From assembly GCA_021234155.1 (NCBI GenBank), contig JAJEKV010000108.1, positions 2,338,676 through 2,402,675 of the forward strand: a stretch of 64,000 nucleotides of DNA, in the 5' to 3' direction. A program made the position numbers and the translations under genes. The DNA comes from Isoetes taiwanensis (Eukaryota > Streptophyta > Lycopodiopsida > Isoetales > Isoetaceae). Positions 24,197 to 36,497 of this stretch are shown here, in pieces (the stretch's first letter is position 1; every line of letters begins with the position of its first letter). The notes under the pieces were generated by a model. The model did not search any database. It was not told the origin of the DNA and saw only the letters and a list, made by a program, of their open reading frames with translations.

Positions 24197-25391
24197 TCTA
24201 ATTTAATAAATTTTTGCTCTCTTAAAAAACTGTCCATGCACTTGTACCATTCTCGAGGGGACTGTTTCAAACCATACACTGCTCTCCTGAGCTTCCAAAC
24301 TTTGTTAGCTCCCTGCTCAAATCCTGGGGCCTGCTTCATAAATATTTCTTCTTCTAAAGTTGCATTCAAAAATGCAGTCTTAACATCCATATGATGTACT
24401 TCTAAATCACATGCATTTGCAATTGCCAGTAACATTCTCACACTATTCATTTTGACTAATGGAGAAAACGTTTCATCAAAATCCTGACCTTTTTTTCTCA
24501 GAGAATCCTTGTGCCACCATCTAGCCTTGTATCTAGGTGTCTTTCCATCTACACTGTTTTAATTACGAATAGCCACTTGTTTCCAACAATATTCTTTCCA
24601 CAAGGAATATCAACAAGTTCATATGTGTTAGTATTGTGAAAAGAATTCATTTCCTCATTCATAGCATTTATCCATTTATCCTTATCTGCTGAATTTAATA
24701 CATCCTCATATGTACTTGGAATAGCTGGATCTAGATGAGTCAGGATCTCAAAAATACTATCCAGCTCTCCTTCTATATCTTGAAGTCTTTTACTCTTACC
24801 TCGAGTTGTTCTACCATGAATTGATGGATCAATCTTGATATTTGCTTGCTGCAACCTTTCTACTTCAGTGATTCTCTTTTTTCTCGATGGTATGACAGCA
24901 CTGGTTGATGACTCTGATGGCTCAGCTGAAACTCCTTGATTTTGGACTTGTGTTTCTTCTGAGTCACCTACTTCTTCACTGGTGTTCTCCTCAGCTTCTG
25001 CATTTATATTCTTAAGGTCATCTGGAGCATCATCATCATAATCAACCACTTTAGTACTTGACCTATTATTTTCAGCATTATCAACATTCGTTATGTTCTC
25101 AATAACTTCCTTTTGCTTGTTTTCCTTTATCAGAACTTTATACACTTGTGTTTCATCAAATGTAACATCCCTACTCACCACTACTCCTTTTGTGCTTGGA
25201 TTATATAACCTGTAGGCTTTGGATTGTTTATCATAACCAACAAGGTAGGTAATCATGGCCCTGTCATCCAGTTTCCTTCTCAATTCTTCTGGAATGTGTG
25301 TGTAGGCCAAGCATCCATACAATCTTAGCCTACTATAATCCAGTGTCTTCCCTGACCAAAGCATATCAGGAATTGCACCTTGTATGCTCAC
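24197..25391 (-). pseudogene. Copia RT N-terminal part and linker
   Basis: The minus frame 25391-24549 holds the integrase-RT linker, with an acidic low-complexity stretch, then the start of RT (STYEDVLNSADKDKWINAMN, EEMNSF, TYELVDIPCGKNIVGNKW). After a frame break near 24550 the frame 24450-24197 gives DVKTAFLNATLEEEIFMKQA and KLRRAVYGLKQSPREWY, the conserved Copia RT blocks. It stops at the edge of Helitron H1 and resumes at 19749. Confidence 0.9.
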
Positions 25392-25515
25392 ACCAAGGTA
25401 GGCTATTTTGAATCATGGCGGCGGCTTATACGGCCTCTTCCCATAGGAAATTTAGAAGCCTCCGAAAATTTCAACATACTTCTTACAAACATTAAGCAAG
25501 GTTCGTTCTTTCTTT

Positions 25516-25812
25516 TTACTGCAATCCCATTCTGTTGGAGGCGTATCTACAAGTAAGTTGTTTTTTTATTCCTTTCATTTTGCAATATTGTTTAAATTCC
25601 CCCGACAAAATTCTCCACCTCCGGTCGGACCTCAAGCATTTGATCTTCCCCGCCATTTGAGTCTCAACTTCATTTACATATTGTTTGAACACTTCCATTG
25701 CCTTATGTTTTGTTCTCAAACAATAAATGTGAGTATGTCTACTAAAATCATCGATCGGGGTCATGAAATATCTTTTTCCGAGATAAGCCCAGTTACATTC
25801 ATAGGTCCACAT
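25516..25812 (-). pseudogene. Copia integrase catalytic core fragment
   Basis: The frame shows YFMTPIDDFSRHTHIYCL, then KHKAMEVFKQYVNEVETQM and KIKCLRSDRR. The second Asp of the D-D-E triad is visible in the IDDFSR block and the CLRSD block is conserved. The sequence then degenerates through frameshifts toward 25400. It overlaps the preceding protease/GAG-pre-integrase frame. Confidence 0.85.
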
Positions 25813-26348
25813 AAATCAGTATGTACAAGATCTAATAACCCTTGTGCCTTTTTGTTGGACCTTTTGAAAGCTAATCTACTATGTTTGCCAAGAGCACATC
25901 CAGGACATACAGTTTTTCCAGTTTCATTCAAGTGCCGCTTCAATAAATCCTTTTTGCATAAAAGCTCAATAATTTTTGAATTTACATGACCAAGTCTTCC
26001 ATGCCATGTATCAACCGATGGCATGGTTATAAGATTAAGACAAGTTGGTTCACAATGTATAGCTTCAAGTCCAAATAGATTTCCAATCCTTTTTCCAATA
26101 AACTTCACTTTATTTCCAAGTAACACATTACATTGCAATCTCTCAAACACAACCTTATAACCAAGGTCTACCAATTGAGCAATAGAAATTAAGTTTCTAA
26201 CAAGTCCAGTACACACAAAAACTTTTCTTAACACAACCTTCTTTCCTTGCAAATCAAATAACTCGAGCATCCCACTATCTTTAATTTGCTTGAGTTCTCC
26301 ATTCCCAAACCCAACATGTCCACCGGCTTCACCCTTACAATTTTTCAA
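25761..26348 (-). pseudogene. Copia protease end, GAG-pre-integrase, integrase start
   Basis: A 195-residue open frame with VGFGNGELKQIKDSG (end of the aspartic protease region), NLISIAQLVDLGYKVVFE, the zinc-binding GAG-pre-integrase (TWHGRLGHVNSKIIELLCKK, then CPGCALGKHSRLAF) and the integrase entry DLVHTDLCGPM. The catalytic DSG of the protease would lie further upstream, where the frame is broken (26350-26560). Confidence 0.87.
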
Positions 26349-26565
26349 TAGCCTTGAGCTGGGGCGCCATCTGATTTTTCAGCTCCGAATCTAAAATGAG
26401 AACACCCTTGTCATGACATTTTTCCTTTGAAAAATAATTATTTGAGATGTTTACCTCAATATCTTCATCCAGCTCTTCCTCCTCAGATTCTTTAACCATA
26501 TTTAAGCTTGGACCTGTTTCTTCCTCCTCCTCTTTTTATTCTCGAAATATTTCTTATCTTGTGCT

Positions 26566-27310
26566 TTATTTCTTTTTTGGACTAGGGCACTTGTTTGCCA
26601 TATGACCCTTCCCTTCACAATTATAGCATACTATTTCTCTGTCTATCTTAGGACGGTTTCTCTTCAAATGTCCATAATCGTTACATTTAAAACAGGGACC
26701 TAACTTTCCTTTATCAAATAATTTCTTACCTCTTTTGCCAAAGATATAGAATTTACGCTTCATCATCATCGCATCCTTCCCTTGCTCAAACTCGTATCGA
26801 ATCATTTTGATAGCATGCTCCTTTGACCTCGGCAACATTTCTTAAAAGAGTAGCAAGTTGTGAGTTATGAGATACGACTCTAGAAATGGCCAAAGAATTG
26901 GTAATCTTCATTCAAGACAACTCCCCGACCCTCAAGGTCAAACAATAATAGACTCAAACTTCTCAAGAAATTCGGTGATGTTGTCTTTTTCATAAAGTTT
27001 TAATCTTCTCAACTGTTTTTCCAACACATCAATTTGAGAGGATGATTTAACCTCAAAGTTATCAATCATATACTTTCACATGTCTGGCCGAGATTTACCT
27101 CTTAATTTTAACTTTATCACGCCCAACCTTGTTACTAATTATTGATTGTGCTTCCATAATTTTCGTTTTCTCTTCTGCACTTGTCCCTCTAGTACTTGTA
27201 CTACCAGTTCCTCTTACATCTGCAGTTTCAGTTTGTGCACCACCACCTGCAACAGAACTAGCACTGGCACTACCACTAGCTGCTCCAAAGACTTCCACTA
27301 CTTGCTCCAA
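26566..27310 (-). pseudogene. Copia gag with zinc knuckles
   Basis: The frame 26838-26566 contains GPCFKCNDYGHLKRNRPK, a knuckle with its last Cys lost, and CYNCEGKGHMANKCPS, an intact CX2CX4HX4C knuckle. Upstream remnants at 27310-27095 and between carry shifted frames of the gag body. The gag binds genomic RNA in the particle. Broken by frameshifts. Confidence 0.82.
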
Positions 27311-27475
27311 TTATCCCAGTATTTGAATCACACAAAGTACTATAAGTTCTCAAACTCCAATACTTCCTTTATTCCTTGCTTCCATAACTGGAATTCGCTA
27401 TCTCCCTTAAACACCTCTATGGAATTAAGGAGATTAGCTCCAAACCGTGTTGACATCCTGCAGTTGGAATTTTAT

Positions 27476-27488
27476 GGCTCTGATACCA
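27476..27488 (-). other. Primer-binding site (tRNA-iMet)
   Basis: On the minus strand, TGGTATCAGAGCC sits one base inside the 5' LTR. It is complementary to the 3' end of plant initiator methionine tRNA, the usual primer for Copia minus-strand synthesis. This fixes the element orientation as minus. Confidence 0.93.
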
Positions 27489-27489
27489 C

Positions 27490-28084
27490 TGTTGGATTAA
27501 TAAAAAAAACAATTCCTTGCAAGGATGTAAGTTCAACACAATGATTTACTTGTACTTTCAATCTAGCAATATTAAATCAATAAAACATCTTCAAGTACAA
27601 AAGCATCTAGTATCAAGAAAGCCAAGTTATGGTCATTCATTCCTTGATATGCTCAAAAATCATTTCATCACTTTTACTCTAAGCAATGAGTACTTCCTAA
27701 GCTCAAAATATAGATAATCATCATCGAGAGCTCAGAGACACACAAACCCGTCACCCCATTCCTATATATCTCTTGCACGACGGTTACGGCTAGATCTCAG
27801 TGACTCGGAATAGAAACCTCATCTACAGCTTATATCCCACATGCCAACAGAAGGAATATAGCGTTTTCATCAAGCACATAAAGCACCTAAAGCACTTATA
27901 TGCATAAAGCACATAAAACACTTATATGCATAAAGCACTCAGTTGTATACGAATCTACAACCTGTAAGACCATTACAACCCACTGCCACTGCTTCTCATA
28001 GGTTGTTCTTGTAGTCAAAATATATTCACTGCCACTGCTTCTCATGAATATAAGATGCATATAATATAACCTGATACACACTAA
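27490..28084 (-). repeat. Copia 5' LTR
   Basis: Direct repeat partner of 14829-15432. The end at 27490 (TG on plus, CA on minus) abuts the primer-binding site. The outer end stops at cacactaa, then diverges (gcctgg), whereas the other LTR reads cacactaaca, so the last bases are altered here. The element's promoter should lie in this LTR, but I cannot assign its TATA box. Confidence 0.88.
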
Positions 28085-30406
28085 GCCTGGCATAGCAGAA
28101 GAGTCACCTAACTGGCCGAAAGAGGTCTGGAGGCCATCTTGGTCAATGATAGATCACTCCAGTTCGTGGAAGTGGCTATGCGAAACAAAAGGCTGCGAGT
28201 TTTGCCGTTAAATCTAAACCCTAAACAGACATACAATAAAACCCTTGAAACAGACATAAGATAGCACAGAGATCCCCTCCGGAGTTACTTGCCTCGGATG
28301 GGAAAGTCAAAGGCAAGCCGATGCCCTAACCTACAAAAACTGAACTTTAGCTCTAGATCGTCTGATCGATCTAGCCCTAGATCTGAGCCGTCCGATCTAG
28401 GGCGAGATTCAAGACAGACATACAGGATAATTTTATAATAATAGAAGATTAATAATAGATAGATTAAATAATCGATGGCCATTGTGTAAGTGCATGGAAT
28501 TTATTTTGATCTGGAGTAATAGAATGGGCAACAAATAAATGGATGATCTTTCAAAGTCAAATATTTTTACATTATCGGATAGAGAGCAATGACATCTCTT
28601 GCTGTTGACATTGTTTGCTGTTGACATTGTACGATGATAAGTAAAACAATTGACATTGTACCATGCATAAAATCTAGAAGATTGAAAACCTTGTAGCAAG
28701 AGATAATGCATCTGTAGTTGCAACACTGCCTTGCTTGCTTGCTTACTCAAAAAGGTGTCATAATTTGGTACACAACAATAGTTGTTTTTGTTTCTTGAGG
28801 CAACTCATCCCTCTAAATATAACTATGAACACAATTATGAATGGTGTTTTCTACATTCATGGATGATAAATGATAAATACACAAACGAAATGCCACTGAC
28901 GGACCAACGGGACCAACGGGAGCACAAACACCATAGATCATGTAGTTGGTACACAACAATAGCTGTTGAGTATGTGTGCAAATGAAGATCAGGGTCACCA
29001 TATGAAGATTACCTTATTCACCCAGAAATAACATCCCTGTCAGGCATTTGTGCAAACAAATGAACATACATGCTGAACGAAACTTAAGACACTATGAAAG
29101 TACACTTCTCTGCAGAAAGGCTACATATTCAGCTAACAAAATTTGACGTCTCTGCATTTATCTCCATCTTTATCCTGCAACTTTCTTCCTCTTACTTGGT
29201 ATGAAAAAGCAAATACAGAGACAGAAACCATAAACATGGTAAAGGGAACAGATTTTACATGCATGGAGCAACAAATCATATGTCTGCCTACATGTTAAAA
29301 AACAGATCTTAATTTACCTTGATCCTTTTCAGGCTGCCAGCTCCAACAATTCGTCTGTAAAAAAGAATGACCAAGTGCTGTCAGTCTCTCAGCAATATCT
29401 CAGGCTTCTCTTAGCAACAACTCTACTGCAATACCTGTTTAAAGAGATTCTCCCTTAGTAATGACTCTCCTGCACAACTACTTGAGAACCCAAGCAGATA
29501 AAAGAGCAGTTTCTCCTTCTACTGACATCTCCTTGCAACTGTGATTCGGCTCTGTATCTTCAACCAGAAATACCACTTGTGGCCAAGATTTCCTCCTGGG
29601 ATTTGCCCCAATCTTTCACAATCTTACACCTGCGATTTGCCCCAAAACTTCCTGCCACTACAAAACCATGAACCAAAATATAATAAAGAGATATAAGATT
29701 GAAACAACTTCGTAGCAGAGAGGTCCTCAAATCTTGTATAACCGTTATTGCTCCACATCTGGAAGCGGCAAAACAGGGAAATGCAAAGGGCTGCTGTGTT
29801 CAGAGTTAGAAACCTTACAGAAAAATAGAGAAATACGAAATGCCAGAAATAGAAACCCTGCATGCCTTTTAACAGTGAAGCAAGTTCTGGTGGGATTTTT
29901 GGATACTGAGTTCTTTATAGCTTTCTATTCTGAAACTGGGCAGCTTCTTGGCCAAAAGTGACTAAGCTTCTTTTGAAAAAAGTTTACATGGTCGTTTTCT
30001 CTATCTGAATACTCTTCCAGCTGCAAAATAAAAAGAGATAACTAAAATGATAGCTTCAAGCATGGAGCCGGAGGAGGAAAAAAAAGGACCAAAAACATAC
30101 CGCTTGTGGCGAAATCCAGGAAACTGGCGATCCCTAAACAACGGAAACTTGCTTCAGAGCCACCAAAGTTCCCTTCGATTTAAACCCCATTTCCCTAATC
30201 ATGAAAGGCGGAGGAAATTACTGCGCCATGATCTTCGTTGCCCATCACTCCCTGCAAGAAAAACTTCTCGAGAAAAAATATACGAAAAATATATGGCCGA
30301 AAACTTAAAAAACGGCGTTAGAGGCCGGAAAAAGCTTAACATTTCGCAGAAAAACCGTAAGCGCCGGGGTTAGCACTCCCGGAAAGCCACATTTTAAATA
30401 AGTAGA
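28085..30406. other. 5' part of Helitron Ha; no gene recognised
   Basis: Only short open frames. The last part (30220-30406, minus) is rich in Ccgg-type motifs like the 5' regions of Hb and Hc ('ggccggaaaaagc', 'cgccggggttagc'). No captured exon with convincing splice sites and a recognisable family was found. Confidence 0.4.
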
Positions 30407-30837
30407 CTAGTAAACGGGTGCCCGGCGTTGCCGGGCTAATGTCGTGGCTTGTATTCTTATTTGGCATGGAAAAGCAACCAGAAGCAGGGTATTCAGTGCA
30501 TAACTAATTTAACAAAGTAAATACCATTAAAGAAACATAGATAAATACCATTCAAGAAATATGGATGCACAAACTTCACACTCAAGACAAACTCAGATGG
30601 AGGCAAACCTTGCATATCCAAATGTGCTGGTCTGGTACTTCCCCAGAAAGAAGAGATACAAAAGACTTACTTACAAGCACATTTACACTATCCCCCTTTA
30701 TAAAATCATATCACATTTTACTCACGCATCTTTTGGTCGAATAGCATACAGATGGTAAATCACAGTTCTTCACATTAAAAGACTTCTGAGCAACTAATGC
30801 AGAATTCTTTCTTTGTCAACCGTACGCTGTGATCCAT

Positions 30838-30990
30838 TTCATGATCCATACCAGGTTGTTGCTCTTGCTTTTTTGCTCTTGCTTTTGAAGCGGAAATTGC
30901 TTGCCTTCTCCCGACAATTTCATGATCCATACCGTGTTGTTGCTCTTGCTTTTGAAGCGAAATTGCTTGCCTTCTCCCGACATTTTCACT
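30838..30990. repeat. Tandem duplication of about 80 bp in Helitron Hb
   Basis: The segment ttcatgatccatacc...cttgccttctcccgaca occurs at about 30838-30915 and again at 30920-30983, with a small length difference where gctcttgctttt is doubled in the first copy. Confidence 0.75.
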
Positions 30991-32811
30991 CTGTGAAACA
31001 AGAAGTACTCTTGTTAATACCATACATTAGATACAATCTATGTCCATTAGCCAAAACAAATGGTGCGTGCACTGCTACTTCCTCAAACTCCAAGCCGAGA
31101 TTCACGTAAGAAACCGATACTTAGTGGGAGATGCAAGATCGAGTCGTCCGCCATAATCGGGATGCAACGAAAATCATCGAGGCACATTCAAGACTTTCGT
31201 TGGCGATAAAGTCTTGAATGTATTCTTGCATGTAGTTTGGCCTTGAAAATTAAAAGAAGTCTTGAAACTTCGTGTAATACAATAGGAGAAGGAACACTAC
31301 TAAAACAAAGAATATAAAGGATTTGCCATTTTGTTTATGGGCCGAATTTAAGGAATGTGCAACATAATGCACCGCAAAATTAGGATAACATGCAATTCAA
31401 GAATTAGGAGAGTGGCAAGATGCTAATTAATAATTTGCGTAAATATAGATAAGGAAGTCTAGGCAAGGATAATATGTTCAATTCCTTAAATAATTTACCT
31501 TTTCTCGATAACTTTAGCTTCAAATTTCTTTGCCAGAGGCGGATATCTGCTCAAAGCCCACAGTAAGTATGAGTGCCAAAGCCAAACATTTTGTATGAAC
31601 CAATCATGATTTATGAGTAAGGATTGTACAAAATGCAAGCACTCTCTATAACGAAAGAGAAAACTATAACTATTATTGAAATGACAGCTTTGTTTGATGC
31701 AGGAATCGAGATCATAAAATGGAGTTAGAAAAGGAAAAAAACCCAGGAGCAAGCATTTCCAGAGAAGCTTCTGCCTGAATCAATATAAAATGCATCTAAT
31801 ATGCTCATTTTACTGAGCACATTAAAAAATAGGCCTAAGCAGAGAAGATCAAGCATTGATGACACCCTTGCAAGAAATTACAAGACCTCGAAACCTCAGC
31901 TTAAACTTAAATAACAACATCATCCAAATCTAATTATCCTGTAGATTTTGGAGCTTGTCTAATAGAATAAGAGTTGTGATTGCGATACCATATCTGTTTA
32001 TGTCTGTATGCGAAACTAATGAAAGCTGCAAGAAAACCTTTTAAATAACTTCCTTGCCCAAATTTGCCAGCTTGCTGAGCAATATCATGGCTGATTTTCC
32101 ATGGAAAATTTTGCAACGAAGGCAAAACGTCAAGCAGCATATCCCAAGTATAGAGCTTACAAAAACGGCCTTGAACCATCTTACCCAGAATTAATTTATG
32201 GATTGCTTGAGCTGGGTTAACTTGCATCAAAGAAAATGTACATGCTCCAATGATTCCTCTAGAAACGAAAATGCTGATTAATGTGGCGACGATTGCCAGA
32301 CAGCTCTCCTCCGAGTTCCACCTGCTGCCTCAAATTTAACAAAGAAAAGATGATCCTCAAACATTATTCTCTTTCCTACTTTAAAGATCTCCACAACTAA
32401 AGAAGGTGGAAGATAACATACATCCTTAATACCTACAACAAAGAAGAAAGATGGTTAATAAGCACGATAAACACAATTTTCGTGGTATACTCTAATGTTC
32501 AAAGCCTTGCAGGCAATAACATGCATCGTATGTTCTTCCAATAAAACAACAGAGAAAAATCATCATATGATCAGGTAGGTATCCATCAAAAACTTAACCT
32601 AAACTTTCACTCAATCAAGAACTCTAATCAAATTACTAACTCAATCAACAACAGCAAGTTGAAAATCTGGATAATCTGTATGAAAAGGGAAGGAGGAGTT
32701 CAAATCTTGTTTTTTATTAAAAATCAAAGAAAACAGTCGAAATTCATGGCATATCCTCGCCTCTATGCAGCATATACATGAATTTCTTTCCAAAACAATC
32801 ATAGCAAATGC

Positions 32812-34455
32812 ATCATCCCTTCTGCATTCTCAAAAATCAATAGGGAGACGCCAGTTATGTATTGTACTTTCAAAAGCTTCAAAGATTGAAAACTAATAGG
32901 AAAGAAAAGATAATGATAAAGCAATACAAATATCTCAGGTGTTTCCAACCTCCATTGGTGGTTAGTTAGATAGATGCACCATGAAGTACACACAAAGCAA
33001 TTTAAGAGACGTTCAGAGATCCCATTGATTAAATGTTATGACTACAAAGGAGATAAGGTAATTAGAAACATTCAAACTTAATTATTATGCATTACCTTTT
33101 TTGCGTAACTCAGGAGTAAGTTCACACTTTGTTCCAAAGGCAGTCTAACGGGTGGTCTTGAGAATCGAAGGCAGAATTGGCAATCCAACAAATTGGGTAA
33201 CTCTAAATGCAAAGGCAGCAAGCTAAATATTGATTTCATCTATAGTATATAAGCCTGCAAAAACATATCATACACTCAGATACTATTCAAAAATCTGCTA
33301 TCTAACAGCAGAGTTAGTTAGGGTGATGGAAAATGATTGCAAAACTAAAAATAATAGTAATAAGAATCATCTGTTTGACTTCTCCTCTGCTCTGTGCATA
33401 TCATGCTATGCTTACCTCTGTTATATCCATTTATGCTTACCATGTTCCTAAACTTTCAAAAAAAAGAACAATTGGCTTACCTTGTCTCGGACCTGTGAAC
33501 TTGGCGCTCTATAATTTTGGGAGCCCACATTTCTTAGAACCTACAAAATACAGCATCAAGAAGTGTCCCCAGCTTTAGATTTAGACCCAGAACATTAAAC
33601 TCAGAATATTAAACCTGGGAGCATACATAGATTTTGATACGCGCCCTATCCTTCTGTTGTAAACGGGTTCCTTCTGTATCCTCTGTTTTGTGGCTGAAAA
33701 AAAAAAGTAGATGGGTTAAGAGAAGGCAGTAATTTACAGCAAGAATCAACCCAAAGAAAAATGAAAAAATTACCTGAGTGTCAGATGTGAAGCTCCAACC
33801 TGCTATCCGGGTTTTTTGCTGCAAACGGAACACTAATGATCAGAGCATTCGTGATGTTTATTCAAAAGAAAACTTCAAATAGCATGAGGTGGAATCTGAA
33901 AAGCCTGTAAGCATGAAGCCGAGGTTAGCCAGAACAGTGAATCCTGATATTTGAATCATGGTAATGCGACAAATCTGCATCAAAAACTTGAAATCATGTA
34001 GACCAAATAGAAACTCGCAATACCTGGAATAGAGTAGAATCTCAAAATGAGGGGACCATCTTGGCATTTGAAGATCTAAAAGTACCGCAAGCCCTTGATT
34101 GGAGGTTTATCTGCATTATAAGAAGACTTAGTTAGCTGATTGCAGCAAAAACAGTCATGAGAAAGCAGCTAAAAGCAGTTACAGTTATACATAATTGAGC
34201 TACTGGATTAGCTGGCTTATCCTGCTTCACAATCACTATGTAGAATTTTTGGCTTCACAACTACATGATCTGTGCAATAAAGAGGAAGAGCATTCTCAAA
34301 AATCAATAGGGAGATGCCAGTTATGTATTGTACTTTCAAACAAAGATTGAAAACTAATAGGAACGAAAAGATAATGATAAAGCAATACAAACATCTCAGG
34401 TGTTTCCAACCTCCATTGGTGGTTGGTTAGATAGATGCACCATGAAGTACAGAAG
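32812..34455. repeat. Direct repeat pair, about 165 bp, 1.47 kb apart
   Basis: The sequence from ctcaaaaatcaatagggag to agatgcaccatgaagtac is present at about 32829-32990 and again at 34292-34448 within Helitron Hb, differing by a few bases and a short deletion (cttca..). This suggests a segmental duplication during Helitron growth. It includes cctccattggtggttgg in both copies. Confidence 0.75.
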
Positions 34456-35624
34456 AAAAGAATGGATTCAAAAAAGGCCTTACAGATTGTTACTATTTCT
34501 GTCACAATCCAGCTCGTCAACACCATTCAGCATATTGATTCCCATAAATCAAAGTAGATCTAAAATAGATTCTTCAAAACCTGCAGCAGCTGCCTGTTTT
34601 TGGGCTACGAAAAAGAGATGACATAGTTGCAAAAACCATTTTACCTGAAGCTCCAGCTAATTGTAGCTCATATACGTTTCTATCTCGGCTCTAACAACTG
34701 CACACAAGCAACAAAAGAAATCAAGTTAAGACCATTTTGCAAATCACCGAAGGAAATGGAAACTCCAAATATCTAATATGATTTCTTCTGGACCTAAAAA
34801 TCAACACCAGATATTAATCTATTTCTCAAATGTTGCACTAATACCTAATCCGGCATCTTGCAAGCAGCCATTCCGGTTTGGAAGAGAAAACCTAGAAAAA
34901 GCAAGTCGTTTTGCAAAGAATCGACAAATATGGCATGCCGGATCAAAGGTGTTGCATACTGATTCCTTATTTGAAGCCGTGAAGGAATAACAGAAGGAAT
35001 CGTCTCGGCGGAAAACCAAGACATAACCGGATTGCTGTGCTCCGTTTTGGCAAACTCTGGCCGCCATGCTGCTGCGTTAACCCACGGGCACTAAGCAAGA
35101 GAGTTGCGGCCGGAAAAATAAAAGAAACAACCTGGAAGAAGCGTTTTGGCCGGAAAAAAGCGTTACATGGCCGGAAAAAACGTTACATCCGGCGCCGGAA
35201 AGGGCACACCGAAAAGAAGAAAGAGAAAGGGCAAAAACTTTTTAAGTAAGTAGACTAGTAAACGTGTGCCCGGCGTTGCCGGGCTAATGTCTTGGCATGT
35301 GTTTTTACTCAGCCTTTAACGTCCATACACATGTTGATATTGGCAAGATCAGACAATATTTGCTTTTCTAATTTTTTTGTTATTGAAATTTGTCTAATAA
35401 CAGTGTCATCAATCTATTAACTTTGCGTTTATCAATTTCAATAGAGAAAAGAATGCTTTGTAACAAATGTGTTAAATCTACCTCTAAGGACAAAATTTTG
35501 GAAAGCTGGATCCAGAACTTATGCTCAAAATGTCACCCTTAGAAGTAGTTAAGTACACGAACAAAAAATAGGTACAAAAATAGAAAACACAAAATTTTGT
35601 CCTAGCTCATTGACGTATTTTAGT

Positions 35625-36385
35625 TCATGATGGAACTCTAAATATACATCTCCACATAGCGCACATCACCAAGGGCCTAATATTGTACTTTGTTGGATAC
35701 TCCCGTGATATCTTCACTTCTCCGACAGATAACATCTTAGCTGGGGTAAAAGTGAAATGCACGGGCGAGTCATTGATTCGAACTGCCCACGACGTCTCAC
35801 GACTATCAAGCACGTGAGACAACTCATCCCGAAGGTAGACTCGTATGATGGAATCAGATACCGCCTCGGGAAGGAATGATTTGTAGACCCTAAAATGGGT
35901 TCCATTACATATTCCAACACATGTGAGTTCCTTTGCTACTAAGACACCAATTCGCCAGTGCACGGTATCGTTTCTCATCTGAAAAAGAAGACAAATAATT
36001 GCACGTTTAGTCAAAGCACTACATTACCCAAAAGATAGATACATGCACTTTATCCTCCACCCACCTCTCTCAAAGCACATCCGCGTAAACACCGTTCCCT
36101 TGGATAGGCTTGATCAAATAGGAAGTCATCAATTAGTTGGATGAACTGCTCCAATTTGACAACCTCGTCAGTGCAAAATATATCCTTGAGCTTTCCAATA
36201 AGCTCCTCAATTTCCACGCTTGCTACCCCATGCATATGAGCATGGTATTTTCGTTCCCAATCATACCATGACCCAAGAGCACGTACGACAAAAATAACAC
36301 TGATAACGTGATAACTCCTGTCATCTTTTAGGCATTTGGCGACGTGGTGACCAAGGACACACCAAGGGACCAAAATACGCACCAT
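35625..36385 (-). CDS. Two-exon gene of unknown function beside Helitron helicase
   Basis: Exon 1 (36065-36385) starts MVRILVPWCVLGHHVAKCL and ends ...CALRE at donor GTGGGT. Exon 2 (35625-35978) follows the strong acceptor cttctttttcag and starts MRNDTVHWRIGVLVAKELTC. The 86-nt intron is phase 0, giving 224 residues. I recognise no family. Exon 1 resembles the gene at 37484-37927 (VPW start, then RALGSWYD against RVFGEWYE, then VEIEEL), so the two look like paralogs. Neighbours are the helicase C-terminus upstream and the Helitron 3' end downstream. It could be a Helitron accessory gene or a captured host gene. The open frame with a clean intron suggests recent function. Confidence 0.5.
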
Positions 36386-36497
36386 CTACATGGATAAATA
36401 AGTAAGTAAGTACATAAGAAAAAAAGAAATACAATAAAAGAAATCAATGAAAAAAAGAGAAATCGAAAGTAGAGACATTTAAGTATTAGACTCACAA

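Larger units (their letters stand above)
14829..28084 (-). mobile_element. Ty1/Copia LTR retrotransposon, nested and broken
   Basis: The minus-strand order is LTR (28084-27490), tRNA-iMet primer-binding site, gag with zinc knuckles, protease/GAG-pre-integrase, integrase, reverse transcriptase, RNase H, polypurine tract, LTR (15432-14829). Integrase before RT is the Copia order. Two later insertions split the RT: Helitron H1 (19750-24196) and cassette E1 (16350-19649). Net length is about 5.5 kb, normal for Copia. Several frameshifts and stops in pol mean it cannot encode a working polyprotein. The two LTRs differ by small indels and substitutions, so it is moderately old, and the nested insertions are younger. 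Confidence 0.9.
12152..30406 (-). mobile_element. Helitron Ha, about 5.0 kb net, hosting a Copia element
   Basis: The 5' end, TC at 30406-30405, reads TCTACTTATTTAAAATG on the minus strand and directly abuts the CTAG of Helitron Hb. The 3' end at 12152 has the hairpin gcccagcaacgctgggc, then acctttactag. Removing the Copia at 14829-28084 leaves about 5.0 kb, close to neighbours Hb (4.85 kb) and Hc (about 4.7 kb), which supports pairing these two ends. I recognise no Rep or helicase coding in the remaining parts (12152-14828 and 28085-30406), so it is non-autonomous. Helitrons move by a rolling-circle-like mechanism using an encoded Rep-helicase. Confidence 0.65.
30407..35254 (-). mobile_element. 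Helitron Hb, 4.85 kb, in tandem with Ha and Hc
   Basis: The 5' end TCTACTTACTTAAAAAG starts at 35254, directly after the CTAG of Hc (35258-35255). The 3' end at 30407 has the perfect hairpin gcccggcaacgccgggc, spacer acccgttta and CTAG. No Rep-helicase is seen. The interior has unrecognised open frames on the minus strand at 31495-31752 and 31934-32230; the latter has hydrophobic helices and may be a captured exon of unknown origin. Internal direct repeats are listed separately. Confidence 0.8.

Noticed and set aside
14821-28095. Target-site duplication for the Copia element
   Set aside because: Bases outside the two LTRs (ctgaat and gcctgg) do not match, so no duplication is claimed.
30047-30373. 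108-residue basic open frame in Helitron Ha
   Set aside because: Composition follows the Helitron 5' region shared with Hb and Hc; no domain and no splice support.
31934-32230. 98-residue minus frame in Helitron Hb with hydrophobic helices
   Set aside because: Possibly a captured exon, but I cannot name a family and will not guess a function; mentioned only within the Helitron entry.
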